Below, piece after piece: positions 21,079 to 32,290 of a stretch of 64,000 nt of DNA. The stretch covers positions 8,976,117 to 9,040,116 of the forward strand of contig CAKAKS010000013.1 in the NCBI GenBank assembly GCA_916700875.1, written 5' to 3'. How positions within the stretch are numbered: position 1 is the stretch's first letter; each line of letters begins with the position of its first letter. The notes beneath the pieces were generated by a model, which was not told the origin of the DNA, searched no databases, and saw nothing but the letters and a program-made list of their open reading frames with translations. The stretch comes from Sebastes aleutianus (taxonomy: Eukaryota; Chordata; Actinopteri; Perciformes; Sebastidae). A program made the position numbers and the translations under genes.

Positions 21079-24000
21079 GTAGATAATGGCGTGGGTGTTG
21101 GCTCCGCTCCTGTTGGCTGTCCTCCTGACTGAGACGTCTGCCTCACTGTCAACTTCAGGTAGGAAAAAACAATCAGATGGAAACTCCATCAACATGCCAT
21201 AAGTCAGACTTTAATAATTTTAATTCTCATAATTGAATAATGTGTCAGTAGGGACGGAGCAGGCCTCTCCATGCCCACCTCGGTGGCTCCTGTTTGGGCA
21301 GAGATGCTTCTCTTTCTACCCCGTGTGGAGCTCCTGGACCGACGCTAATGTAAAATGAAAATAAAACACATTAACTTATAACACATAAAGATTCAAATAT
21401 GGTTTAATGTGTGTGTGTGCGTGTTAGTCTTTGTGCTCTCAGGAGGGAGGTAACCTGGCGTCGCTTCACACACCAGAGGAGAGGCAGTTTGTCCGTCAGC
21501 TAGCAAACACACACACCCCTGTGTGGCTCGGTGGATTCAAGGCACAACAGGTATAACTAGAATTAAAGCTGTAAGGATTTGATAATGAGATCTGGGAACA
21601 GGGAGGTCACGCGAACACATGTAGTTTACTGTAGGTGTGTCTAGTGGTGGAGGAAGTATGAGATACTTTAAAAGTTCTGCATTGAAAACGCTCCTTCAGT
21701 AAAAGTACGTATCAGTAAAATCACTTAAAGGGACTGTTTGTAAGAATCAGAATGTCTTGTTAACAGCGACACCTGTGGCCGTTAAGTCAACTAAAGTCAG
21801 CGTCCTGTTGCTGGCGCTTGTGCTCGCTCTAAATATACCTGAACGAGCATCGCTCAAAACAGTGAGGAGACACACGTCAGCTAAAAGCACAATATCACTC
21901 TATATTTCAGCTGCTTGGCAGTAATGTTAGCTGACCAGACGAAGGTCTCTCCATGAATCAATGCTGATCCTAGTGTTGGCTTTTCCTGCCTCAGCCTCCC
22001 GACCGCGGCCGGAGGGAACAGGGGAGACGCCGGAGTTTTGGTCGGAGACGATAACGTTTCTCTCTGCGGAGCCCCGTCACTTCACAAGACACGGGAAACC
22101 TCTGTTGGTCTGGAGGAGCTGCAGCAGTTATTTCTGCACAAACGTCCACTGAACATTCACTAGATATTCTCAGAGCTAAACTAACTCTGCTGCAGTGTGG
22201 AGTGAGCAGCATGCACGTGAGGTGGAGCGAAAGAGCGCGCAGTGTGTGAGTGAAAGCAAGCAGGCAGAGGAGCGGTCTGAATAGCGTAGCCACACGCGAG
22301 CTCGCAAGGGACACCGACCCGGTAGATTTATACGTGTAAGAAGTTACAAACAGTCCCTTTAACATTCTAATGTTATTACTAATACATTAACATTATTACA
22401 AATACATTAACATTATTAACATTAAATAAATCTTCTCATTTGAGCAGCTGGAAACATGAGAAATGATTTGACATATGATCTGTACTTGTATGAACCGTTG
22501 GGTGGTTTCATTTATAACCAAACTGAGCTCTTTGTGTGTTTTGTTTGCAGTACAATAAAAGAATGCACCTGTCTGTTTCTCCTCTCTGAAGAAGGGCTCG
22601 TGGTTTTGGAGCGATGACTCCGCCTTCAGGATCAGTGGTTGGACCAATCAGACGCAGGGAAAGGCAGGAGGGGGCGGGGCTTGCTTGGCAATTTCACCAA
22701 AAAGTAAACAAAACAAAACAACCTCACATGCAATGAATAGATGGATTATTATAGTATATTTACAGTTTTGGATGCATAATTTTAATTCAGTTAACTATAT
22801 GATTTGTTGTTTGTATTGCATGATACTTGATTACTTTAAAACGGTAATGTGTGTGTGTTGTGTTCAGGTGGAGAGCTGCACAGCGCCCCCTGTGGAGAGC
22901 TCAGGTTCTACATCTGCTCCACCACAGCCAGGTAGGCTATACATCTACATCTTATCTGTGGATTTTGACGGCATATTAGGGCCATTGTAGGATAAATGAG
23001 TAATAATTACACAGCCGGAAGAGGGGGTTAATATTCTGAGGAAAAAAACTCAGAATTTACGAGAAAAAAATCTGGAGAATTGCGGGGTTTTTTTTCACTT
23101 CTTCACTTTGCAAAGTCATATGAACCTCATCACACCGCGGACACAGATTCGTGACTTTAATCTCAGTCAATATTCACATTTTATTTTTTCTCGTAAATTT
23201 ACCACTTTAATCTCAGAATGTCCAAATTTGTTTTTTTTGTTAATTTACCACTTTAATCTCAGAGAATTTCTGAGTTTTTTTCTTGCAAATTTATTACTTC
23301 AAAATCTCGGATAATATCCAAGTTAGTTTTTTTCTTTTATATTTACCACTTTAATCTCAGAATATCCAAGTTTTCTTCTTGTTAATTTACCACTTTAATC
23401 TCAACGAATTTCTGAGTTTTTTCTTGCAAATTTTATGACTTCATAATCTCAGATAATATTCAATTTTTTTCTCATAAATTTGAAAGTTTTTTCTTGAATA
23501 TTTACCACTTTAATCTCAAAGAATACTCAAGTTTTTTTCTCATTAAGTGTGAGTTTTTTCTTGAATATTTAACAATTTAATCTCAGATGATTTCTGAGTT
23601 TTTTCTTGCAAATTTATGACTTCACAATCTCAGATAATATTCAAGTTTTCTTCTCATAAATTTGTGAGTTTTTTCTTGAATATTTAACAATTTAATCTCA
23701 GATAATTTCTGGGTTTTTTCTTGCAAATCTATGACTTCATAATCTCAGAAAATATTAAAGATTTATTTCCGTACATTTTTGATTTTTTTTTTCTCGTAAA
23801 TTTACCACTTTAATCTCAGAGAATTTCTGATTTTTTTTTCTTGCAAATTTATTGCTTAAAATCTCAGATAATATCCAAGTTATTTTTTTTTCTTTTATAT
23901 TTACCACTTTAATCTCAGAGAATATCAGAGTTTTTTCTTGCAAATCTATGACTTCATTATCTCAGATAATATTCAATTTTTGTTCTCGTAAATTTGTGAG

Positions 24001-27000
24001 TTTTTTTCTTGTTAATTTACCACTTTAATCTCAGAGAATTTCTGAGTTGTTTCTTGCAAATTTATGACTTCATAATCTCAGATAATATTAAAGATTTTTT
24101 CTTGTAAAATGTACCACTTTTATCATGGAAGTTTTTTCTCTGAATATTACCCCTCCCTCCCATGGCTCCATAATTATTATTGAATGGAACTGATACGACG
24201 TCGTAGTTGATGATAGATTTGATCCCAGTAACGAGAGAGATTAATCTTTACTGCCAGTGAAGGCTGAACCGTTGAACCAGTGAACGCTTTATAATGCAAA
24301 TACAACGTAAAGGTGTGGAATGATTAACAATGTGTGTCTGAATGTTTCGACCGTTCAGTCATAGGTTATTGAATAACACTGTTATTATCTTTTAACTCAA
24401 ACATTAAGTTAAGCTCGTTTGTCATTTCCAGCTCCAGTCCCACCGACTCCCCCAGCAACAGGAAACCAGTCGAGCCTGGTGAGAGTTTACTGGTTGCATA
24501 TGAAACAAAGTGCGGTATCTGAATACTTCTTCCACCTCTGATGGTCACTTCGTGTCGGTTACTTTCCTCTCAGGCATCGTCTCTAACGTGAGTCTGTTTG
24601 ACGTCGTGTGGGGTCACAACGACATGTTGGCGGAGGTGATTCTCCGATCATCCCCCTTCCTCGAGGAGCTCCGGTCCGGTCAGCTGACGCAGCACTGCTA
24701 CGCCAACTTCATCCGGCAGGAGGCGCTCTATCTGCACCGAGTCAGCAGCACGCTGGAGGTCAGAGGTCAACACTTTTGTTGTTGTTTTTTTCTCTTTTTG
24801 TGAGTTTATATTGTCATGTCGTCATATTGTCGTGTTTTATTTTTCTTACAGGAAGGGACATTTTTGAAATTTCTAAATGCACTTTTTTCAAACACTTTAA
24901 AAACTGATTTATTTTACTGTAATTTTTTTCTATTTTGTATTTCATGACTCTTTTGTAGTACTTGTTTACTTGGTTTTTGGCCGTCACCATGTTGGTTTTT
25001 GGCCATCACCATCTTGGTTTTTGGCCGTCACCATCTTGGTTTTTGGCTGTCATCTTGGTTTCGGCCGTCAACATCTCGGGTTTTGGCGATTGCCATCTTG
25101 TTTTTTGGCCGTCGCCATCTTGGTTTTTGGCCATCACCATCTTGGTTTTTGGCCATCACCATGTTGGTTTTTGGCCGTCACCATCTTGGTTTTTGGCTGT
25201 CGTCATCTTGGTTTCGGCCGTCAACATCTCGGGTTTTGGCGATCGCCATCTTGTTTTTTGGCTGTCGCCATCTTGGTTTTTGGCCATTGCCATCTTGGTT
25301 TTTGGCCGTCACCATCTTGGTTTTAGGCCATCCCCATGTTGGTTTTTGGCCGTCACCATCTTGGTTTTTGGCCATCACTATGTTGGTTTTTGGCCGTCAC
25401 CATCTTGGTTTTTGGCCGTCACCATGTTGGTTTTTGGCCGTCACCATCTTGGTTTTTGGCCATCACCATGTTGGTTTTTGGCCATCACCATCTTGGTTTT
25501 TGGCCATCATCATGTTGGTTTTTGGCCGTCACCATCTTGGTTTTTGGCTGTCATCTTGGTTTCGGCCGTCAACATCTCGGGTTTTGGCGATCGCCATCTT
25601 GTTTTTTGGCCGTCGCCATCTTGGTTTTTGGCCATCACCATGTTGGTTTTTGGCCGTCACCATCTTGGTTTTTGGCCATCACCATCTTGGTTTTTGGCCA
25701 TCACCATGTTGGTTTTTGGCCGTCACCATCTTGGTTTTCGGCCATCACCATGTTGGTTTTTGGCCGTCACCATCTTGGTTTTTGGCCATCACCATGTTGG
25801 TTTTTGGCCGTCACCATCTTGGTTTTTGGCCATCACCATGTTGGTTTTTGGCCGTCACCATCTTGGTTTTTGGCTGTCGTCATCTTGGTTTCGGCCGTCA
25901 ACATCTCGGGTTTTGGCGATCGCCATCTTGTTTTTTGGCTGTCGCCATCTTGGTTTTTGGCCATTGCCATCTTGGTTTTTGGCCGTCACCATCTTGGTTT
26001 TAGGCCATCGCCATGTTGGTTTTTGGCCGTCACCATCTTGGTTTTTGGCCATCACTATGTTGGTTTTTGGCCGTCACCATCTTGGTTTTTGGCCGTCACC
26101 ATCTTGGTTTTTGGCCATCACTATGTTGGTTTTTGGCCGTCACCATCTTGGTTTTTGGCTGTCGTCATCTTGGTTTCGGCCGTCAACATCTCGGCTTTTG
26201 GCCTTCGCCATCTTGTTTTTTGGCCGTCGCCATCTTGGTTTTTGCCCGTCGCCATCTTGGTTTTTGGCCGTCGCCATCTTGGTTTTTGGCCGTCGCCATC
26301 TTGGTTTTTAGCCGTCACCATCTTGGTTTTTTGCAAACAGAAGTGACACGAGAGGGTCGAGCTAAGTGCAACCGAATGCTGGATAAGTCATTTTACAGGT
26401 GACCAAAAATGTTACAATTAACTTTGATGCAGTGAAAACACACTGTGAAAGAGTTAACGTTAAAGTCTAAAACACGGACAACTCCCAGACCGGACAACGC
26501 CGTGGTAACGACCTGTCAATCACAAGGTAGCCCCGCCCTAAAGCATCCCCTGCTTTATGGTCTATCTGATTCTAAATGGGACCATCATTTACTAAATGAA
26601 CATCATGCTGTATTGAAGAAGACTTGAAACTAGCGATTGAGACCATAAACTCATGTTTACAATGTTTACTGAGGTAATAAATCAAGAGAGAAGTAGGCTC
26701 ATTTTCTCAGAGACTTCTATACAATCAGACTTCTTTTAGCCACCAGAGGAGTCGTCCCCTGCTGGCTGTTAGAGAGAATGCAGGTTTAAGACACTTCAGC
26801 TTTGGCTTCACTTCTCAGAACCGGAGTAGTGGTGGTGATGTCAGAGTCTTGTCTCGTCCTGCAGGCCCTGATTGGTCGTTTACAGGAAGCGGATGACGTG
26901 AGATCACTGCTGATGGACACACTGAAACACTACAGCAGCAGAAACCAGGTGAGACGCACACACCGGCTGGGTTTACAAACGTAAGATAACAAATGTAAGA

Positions 27001-28287
27001 TAATAAATTCAATGAATGTCATGCCTCCTCCTCCTCCTCCTCCTCCAGAGCCTCCTCGCTTCGCCTCCCCCACCGTGGCTCGTCTTCTCCCTCCAGTCGT
27101 TCCACTCGGTGGTCCTGGAGGAGCCGGTCTACTGGCTGGTGGCTCTGTCGGCCCGGGCCTGCCTCCGTGACTTCCTGGCCGCGGAGCTGCTCTCCTCTGG
27201 CCTCCAGCTGGTGCCTGCAGAGTCCAATGTTAAATCCGTCGGCCTCTACCAGGAGTGGAATAGAGACACTCTGAGGGAGGTCACATGGACACGCAGGTAA
27301 CTATCATAACATTGGTGGTACAGTGGTGGAAGAAGAACTCCGAAGTACCAACACCACAGTGAGAAGCTGGTTGAAAGCCTTGCATTCAGAACTTTACTTA
27401 AAGGTGGTGTGCTAATCTCGTCCTCTAACTGTGTGACAGGTACAGGAAGGTGATAGAGGAACGCAAGCATCACATGGACACGTATAAAGCCATAAACATC
27501 TTCAGAGAGCACATGAAGAACCAGAAGAGTTTCTACAAGGCTCTGTGAGTACAGTGTTTCTCTAAACTACTCTAAACATGCAACTGAGCCAAAGTGAATG
27601 AGAGAAACTGTAATCCGTCCATGTGTGGATGTGTCCTGTTGGTCTGCTGGTCAATGTGTGTGTGTGTGTCTCTGCTGCAGAGCCTGTGATGAAGAGGAGG
27701 AGGAGGAGAGCCAGGTGGAGCTACTGATGAAGGTGAGTCACCACACTGCAAAAAATATTCATCCTAACAAGTCATTTAATTAGATTTATTTATATATATA
27801 TATATATTGTATATTTATAAATATATATATATTTATAAATAGTAGTAGTATCAGTGATTGTAGATTATTAATATTGTCATATTGTTGTTATTACTAATTA
27901 ATATTATTAATATTTTTAGTTATTATTATTATTAGTAATACATATATGAACACACAACAAAGACATTCATCTTAACAAGCCATTTAATTATATTTTATTT
28001 TATTTATTTATCTATTTGTGTATTTATTTATGTATTTGTTTATGTATTTATTTATTGATGTATGTATTTATTTATTTATGTATTTATTTAGTTATTTATT
28101 TATGTTTTTATTTAGTTATTTTTGTATTTATTTATTTAGTGTTTTTTATGTATTTATTTATTTATTTATTTATTCTTTCATTCATTCATTCATTCATTCA
28201 TTCTTATTTATTTATTTATTTATTTATTTATCAGATAACTCATCATCTGTATTTTCTGTATTTTTCCAGAGAAAAGCCGTAGTCTGA
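21079..28287 (+). CDS. C-type lectin-domain protein with helical TenA/heme-oxygenase-like C-terminal module
   Basis: Twelve exons: 21079-21158 (ATG at 21086), 21249-21349, 21428-21550, 22592-22703, 22868-22931, 24432-24478, 24574-24758, 26865-26948, 27049-27296, 27440-27544, 27681-27732 and 28270-28287 (stop). All junctions are GT-AG with matching phases, giving 403 residues. An AG precedes the first exon, so a 5' non-coding exon exists that I did not find. Residues 1-~22 are a signal peptide (MAWVLAPLLLAVLLTETSA). Residues ~33-157 are a complete C-type lectin domain with six cysteines, WLGGF in the WIGL position and GSWFWSDDSAF. The EPN/QPD and WND calcium-binding motifs are absent, so sugar binding is doubtful. 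A short Ser/Pro linker (exon 6) leads to residues ~174-403, with SPFLEELRSGQL, FIRQEALYLHRV, EEPVYWLVALSARACLRDFL and YKAINIFREHM. The spacing resembles TenA-family helices, but that assignment is tentative. An acidic stretch precedes the C-terminus. I do not recognise the gene by name. Confidence 0.75.
21729..22358 (+). mobile_element. piggyBac-like MITE, copy 1 (lectin-type gene intron 3)
   Basis: Flanked by TTAA on both sides (21,725-21,728 and 22,359-22,362). Perfect 15-bp inverted ends: AGGGACTGTTTGTAA and TTACAAACAGTCCCT. 630 bp, without a transposase. A nearly identical interior occurs in copy 2, in the other orientation. Confidence 0.85.
22995..24150. repeat. Degenerate AT-rich array in lectin-type gene intron 5
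   Basis: Many loose repeats of TTTACCACTTTAATCTCAGA and TTTCTTGCAAATTTATGAC, with TCTCAGATAATATTCAAG between them. Style and words resemble the inner units of the foldback family, strongly diverged. Confidence 0.6.
24962..26340 (+). repeat. 22-bp minisatellite with YY1-like core (lectin-type gene intron 7)
   Basis: About 60 units of TTTTTGGCCGTCACCATCTTGG and variants (CCATCACC, CTGTCGTC, CGTCGCC, CATGTTGG). Higher-order repeat: a block with CGGCCGTCAACATCTCGGG recurs, and 25,195 onward is nearly repeated 677 bp later at 25,872. The unit has no stop in any of the three plus frames, so long artefact ORFs arise. Confidence 0.95.
27780..28240 (+). repeat. TA- and TTTA-rich simple repeats in lectin-type gene intron 11
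   Basis: TATATA runs near 27,793-27,835, then TTTA/TTTG tetranucleotide repeats from ~27,990 to 28,235 with an ATTC cluster at 28,174-28,205. The last exon begins 30 bp after the repeat. Confidence 0.85.
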
Positions 28288-28588
28288 GACGGAGCTCTCC
28301 AGCAGGATGAAGGAAATCTCTCTACATGTTGTGTAGTAACCAAACCTCATGCAAACAACGGTGAATTTAAGCAGCTTGTTTAGAGTGATGAGGTAAAAAC
28401 CACTGAAGATGTCCTCACAATGTTTACTGTATAATGTTTGCATCTATTTTCATTTCTGAAAATGTTTTCCTTTAACTGAATGTCTTGAATGCAGCATGTT
28501 TATCATCAGTCTACTGGGATAATCTGCGTCTGTGATGTGAATTCAGTATAAAGTCATGTTTCTGTTGACAACGTCCTGCTGAGTTTAT

Positions 28589-28605
28589 AATAAAATGTTA
28601 ATAAA
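28589..28605 (+). terminator. Polyadenylation signals of the lectin-type gene
   Basis: Two AATAAA hexamers (28,589 and 28,600), about 300 bp after the stop codon at 28,287. A T-rich stretch follows (TTAATTTCTCC). The spacing fits a short 3' UTR. Confidence 0.6.
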
Positions 28606-28619
28606 GTTAATTAATTTCT

Positions 28620-29415
28620 CCTCCATGTGATCACACAGACAGCTGTCTGTCTCCCCCTACAGGCCACAACATGACACTACACCCAGTTTATAAATATACA
28701 CAATACTACTGCAGTATTTCACCTAGTACTACTGATACTACTCTCACTCTACTATTACCACTACTTCTTAAACTTCTACTGTTACCACCAATGCTTCTAC
28801 TGCCTCTATTATAACTATAAGTACTTCTACTACAATAACTACTCATACATGTACTCATGCCTCTACTATACTATTTCTAAAGTACTATAATAATCCTGAT
28901 AATACTATAGTAGTACTACTGCAGCTACTACAATTGTACTCATACATGTACTACTGCCTCTACAAATACTATTACTGTTTATACACCAATACTTTTACTA
29001 CCTTCTCATACTACTACAACTACAACAACAACAACAACAACAACTACAACAACAACTGTACTCATACATGAACTGGTGTACTGCTGCCTCAACAAATACT
29101 GTTACCGTTTATACATATACTACTACTCATAATAATATATTATAAATAATAATAAAAGTAATAACCACGATAATATTATAATAATAGTACAGAACTGCAC
29201 TATCACTGCTACTACTACCAATACTTTTACTACCTTCTCCTACTACTGCAACTACTACACCTGTACTCATGCCAGTACTACTAGTATTACTGTTTATACA
29301 TGCATTACTACTCATACTAGTATATTAGAAGTAATAATAATAATCCTGATAATACTATAATAATCCTACTGCTACTACTATTACTACAACTGTACTCATA
29401 CATGTACTACTGCCT

Positions 29416-29479
<64 letters not shown>

Positions 29480-29480
29480 G
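28620..29480 (+). repeat. CTA-type triplet-rich region
   Basis: Degenerate TACTAC/TACTAT words across the stretch. It becomes a nearly pure (CTA)n run of about 24 units at 29,405-29,477. No gene is visible. Confidence 0.8.
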
Positions 29481-29509
29481 AAACTACTAATAATATGACA
29501 TATATTGTA

Positions 29510-31260
29510 CTGGCTGTCTACTGGTTTCTACTGATCGTATACTGGTTTCTACTGGTTTCTTCTGGCTGTGTACTGATTTCTACTTTCTGTTTACTGGTAT
29601 CTACTGAATGTCTACTGGTTTCTACTAAGTGTCCAGTGTCTACTGGTTTCTACCTTCTGTCTTATGGTTTCTACTGAGTGTCCAGTGTCTACTGGTTTCT
29701 ACTGAGTGTCCAGTGTCTTCTGGTTTCTACTGAGTGTCTAGTGTCTACTGGTTTCTACTGAGTGTCCAGTGTCTACTGGTTTCTACCTTCTGTCTTATGG
29801 TTTCTACTGAGTGTCCAGTGTCTACTGGTTTCTACTGAGTGTCCAGTGTCTTCTGGTTTCTACTGAGTGTCTAGTGTCTACTGGTTTCTACTGAGTGTCC
29901 AGTGTCTACTGGTTTCTACCTTCTGTCTTATGGTTTCTACTGAGTGTCCAGTGTCTACTGGTTTCTACTGAGTGTCCAGTGTCTTCTGGTTTCTACTGAG
30001 TGTCTAGTGTCTACTGGTTTCTACTGAGTGTCCAGTGTCTACTGGTTTCTACTGAGTGTCTAGTGTCTACTGGTTTCTACTGAGTGTCCAGTGTCTACTG
30101 GTTTCTACCTTCTGTCTACTGGTTTCTACTGAGTGTCCAGTGTCTATTGGTTTCTACTGAGTGTCCAGTGTCTATTGGTTTCTACCGAGTGTTTAGTGTC
30201 TACTGGTTTCTACCTGAGTGTTCAGTGTCTACTGGTTTCTACTGAGTGTCTAGTGTCTACTGGTTTCTACTTGAGTGTCCTAGTGTCTACTGATTTCTAC
30301 TGAGTGTCCGGTGTCTACTGGTTTCTACTGAGTGTCCAGTGTCTACTGGTTTCTACTGAGTGTCCAGTGTCTATTGGTTTCTACCGAGTGTTTAGTGTCT
30401 ACTGGTTTCTACCTTCTGTCTTCTGGTTTCTATTGAGTGTCTAGTGTCTACTGATTTCTACTGAGTGTCCGGTGTCTACTGGTTTCTACTGAGTGTCCAG
30501 TGTCTACTGGTTTCTACTGAGTGTCCAGTGTCTATTGGTTTCTACCGAGTGTTTAGTGTCTACTGGTTTCTACCTTCTGTCTTCTGGTTTCTATTGAGTG
30601 TCTAGTGTCTACTGGCTGTCTATTGACTGTCCACTGGTTTCTACTGAGTGTCTAGTGTCTACTGGTTTCTACTGAGTGTCTAGTGTCCACTGTTTTTTAC
30701 TGACTGTCTGCTGGTTTCTACTGACCATCTATTGGTTTCTACTGAGTATCTAGTGTCTACTTGTGTCTATTGACTGTCTACTGGTGTCTATTGGCTGTCT
30801 ACTGGTTTCTATTGAGTGTCTAGTGTCTACTGGCTGTCTATTGACTGTCCACTGGTTTCTACTGAGTGTCTAGTGTCCACTGGTTTCTACTGACCGTCTG
30901 CTGGTTTCTACTGACCATCTATTGGTTTCTACTGAGTATCTAGTGTCTACTGGTGTCTATTGACTGTCTTCTGGTGTCTATTGACTGTCTACTGGTGTCT
31001 ATTGACTGTCTGCTGGTTTCTACTGACTGTCTAGTGTCTGTCTACTGGTTTCTATTGATTGATCGTATACTGGTTTTTATTGATCGCGTACTGGTTTTTA
31101 TTGATCGTATACTGGTTTCTATTGATTGATCGTATACATGTTTCTCTTGATCGTATACTGGTTTCTATTGATCGTATACTGGTTTCTATTGATTGATCAT
31201 ATACTGTGTTTTATTGATTGATCTGATACTGGTTTCTATTGATCAGATACTGGTTTCTAT
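29510..31260 (+). repeat. 28-bp minisatellite upstream of the ZNF827-like promoter
   Basis: Roughly 60 units of TACTGGTTTCTACTGAGTGT plus CCAGTGTC (28 bp) and variants. A block with TACCTTCTGTCTTATGG recurs about every 133 bp near 29,651, 29,785 and 29,917, so there is a higher-order unit. The distal part (31,030-31,260) changes to TATTGATCGTATACTGG. Confidence 0.93.
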
Positions 31261-31321
31261 TGATCGTTCATAATAACATGTACACACTTTTAGTATTTGA
31301 TGTATGTGTATTACATGTAAA

Positions 31322-31322
<1 letters not shown>

Positions 31323-31394
<72 letters not shown>

Positions 31395-31460
31395 GGATTG
31401 GGCGCGAGCACGAGCGCAGGCACACGGGTTCACGCGTGTCCTGCCCTTGTGCTATGATCC

Positions 31461-31492
<32 letters not shown>
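31323..31492 (+). repeat. Paired (TG)n and (CA)n microsatellites
   Basis: (TG)n covers about 31,325-31,391, and (CA)n about 31,463-31,491. Between them lies a CpG-rich spacer of about 70 bp. The two arrays are complementary and sit at the edge of the CpG island. Confidence 0.9.
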
Positions 31493-31495
<3 letters not shown>

Positions 31496-32290
31496 ACAGA
31501 GAGAGGAGGCGGTTTCTCCATCTGCCCTGCTGCTCTCTCTGCTCTCTCTCTGCTCTCTCTCTGCTCGGTGACCGACCGGTTCATCCTCCGGTCTGTCTGC
31601 TCTCCGGTTGTCTTCAAACCGGAAAAGAAACTGAGCTTCTAATGTGACAAAGAAGAAGAAGAAGAAGAAGAAGAAGAAAAGGCGGTAAATCATCACCATG
31701 GAAGAGCTGTTCGGTCTATATATAGGCTGTGCCCTGGACTGCACCACCTCCTCCACCTGCCCTCCCGGTACCGGTAAGTCACGGAGACAGAGCTGAGCTG
31801 TGAGCTGTGGTAGTCGGTCCCGGTGGCCGGTCGATTGTCTCTGCTGCTATCTGACCCGGTAGAAAGACTTCAGAGGTCCTGTGAGGTCGAGTTACCGTTC
31901 AGCCATGTTGTAGAGCGGAGGGGGGACAGGGCGGGAGGGGGGAACGGCGGGGCTCTTGACACCTGCCCTCGATCCCCGGTAAACCGGAGGTAACCGGAGG
32001 GAATCCGGGGCTAGATTGGCGGTTTAAGCGGTAAGTGATGTGACTTTGTGACTCGGTGTGTCGGTGACAGCCATGATGCAGAGGGAGGGAGAGATAACGG
32101 CGGGGGAGGGTGGGGGGGGTGACACCGACCGACCGGAGGAGGAGAGAGGAGGGAGGGGGGTTGGATGTAACCGGTAACCGGTCGGGTGGATGCGGTGGTG
32201 TGGTGGTGGTGGTAGACCCGGTACGGTGTCGCCTAGAGACAGAAGAGGAGGAGGCTGAACCAACCGGGGTCGACGAGGTGAACAGAGGAG
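31390..32290 (+). promoter_or_regulatory. CpG island at the 5' end of the ZNF827-like gene
   Basis: About 900 bp of GC- and CpG-rich DNA (repeated CCGGTAACCGG-type words) between a minisatellite and a long AT-rich intron. It covers the first proposed coding exon and its donor (CCG|GTAAGT at 31,773). A TATATATA run at 31,719 lies inside that exon and is probably not a TATA box. Best read as the gene's promoter. Confidence 0.6.

Noticed and set aside
24962..26340. CRISPR-like array
   Set aside because: Units are contiguous with no unique spacers, in an intron of a vertebrate gene.
24962..26346. Three long overlapping plus-strand ORFs (up to 449 codons)
   Set aside because: They arise because the 22-bp unit has no stop in any of the three frames. 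They shift frame with every unit and show repeat-only composition, so they are not genes.
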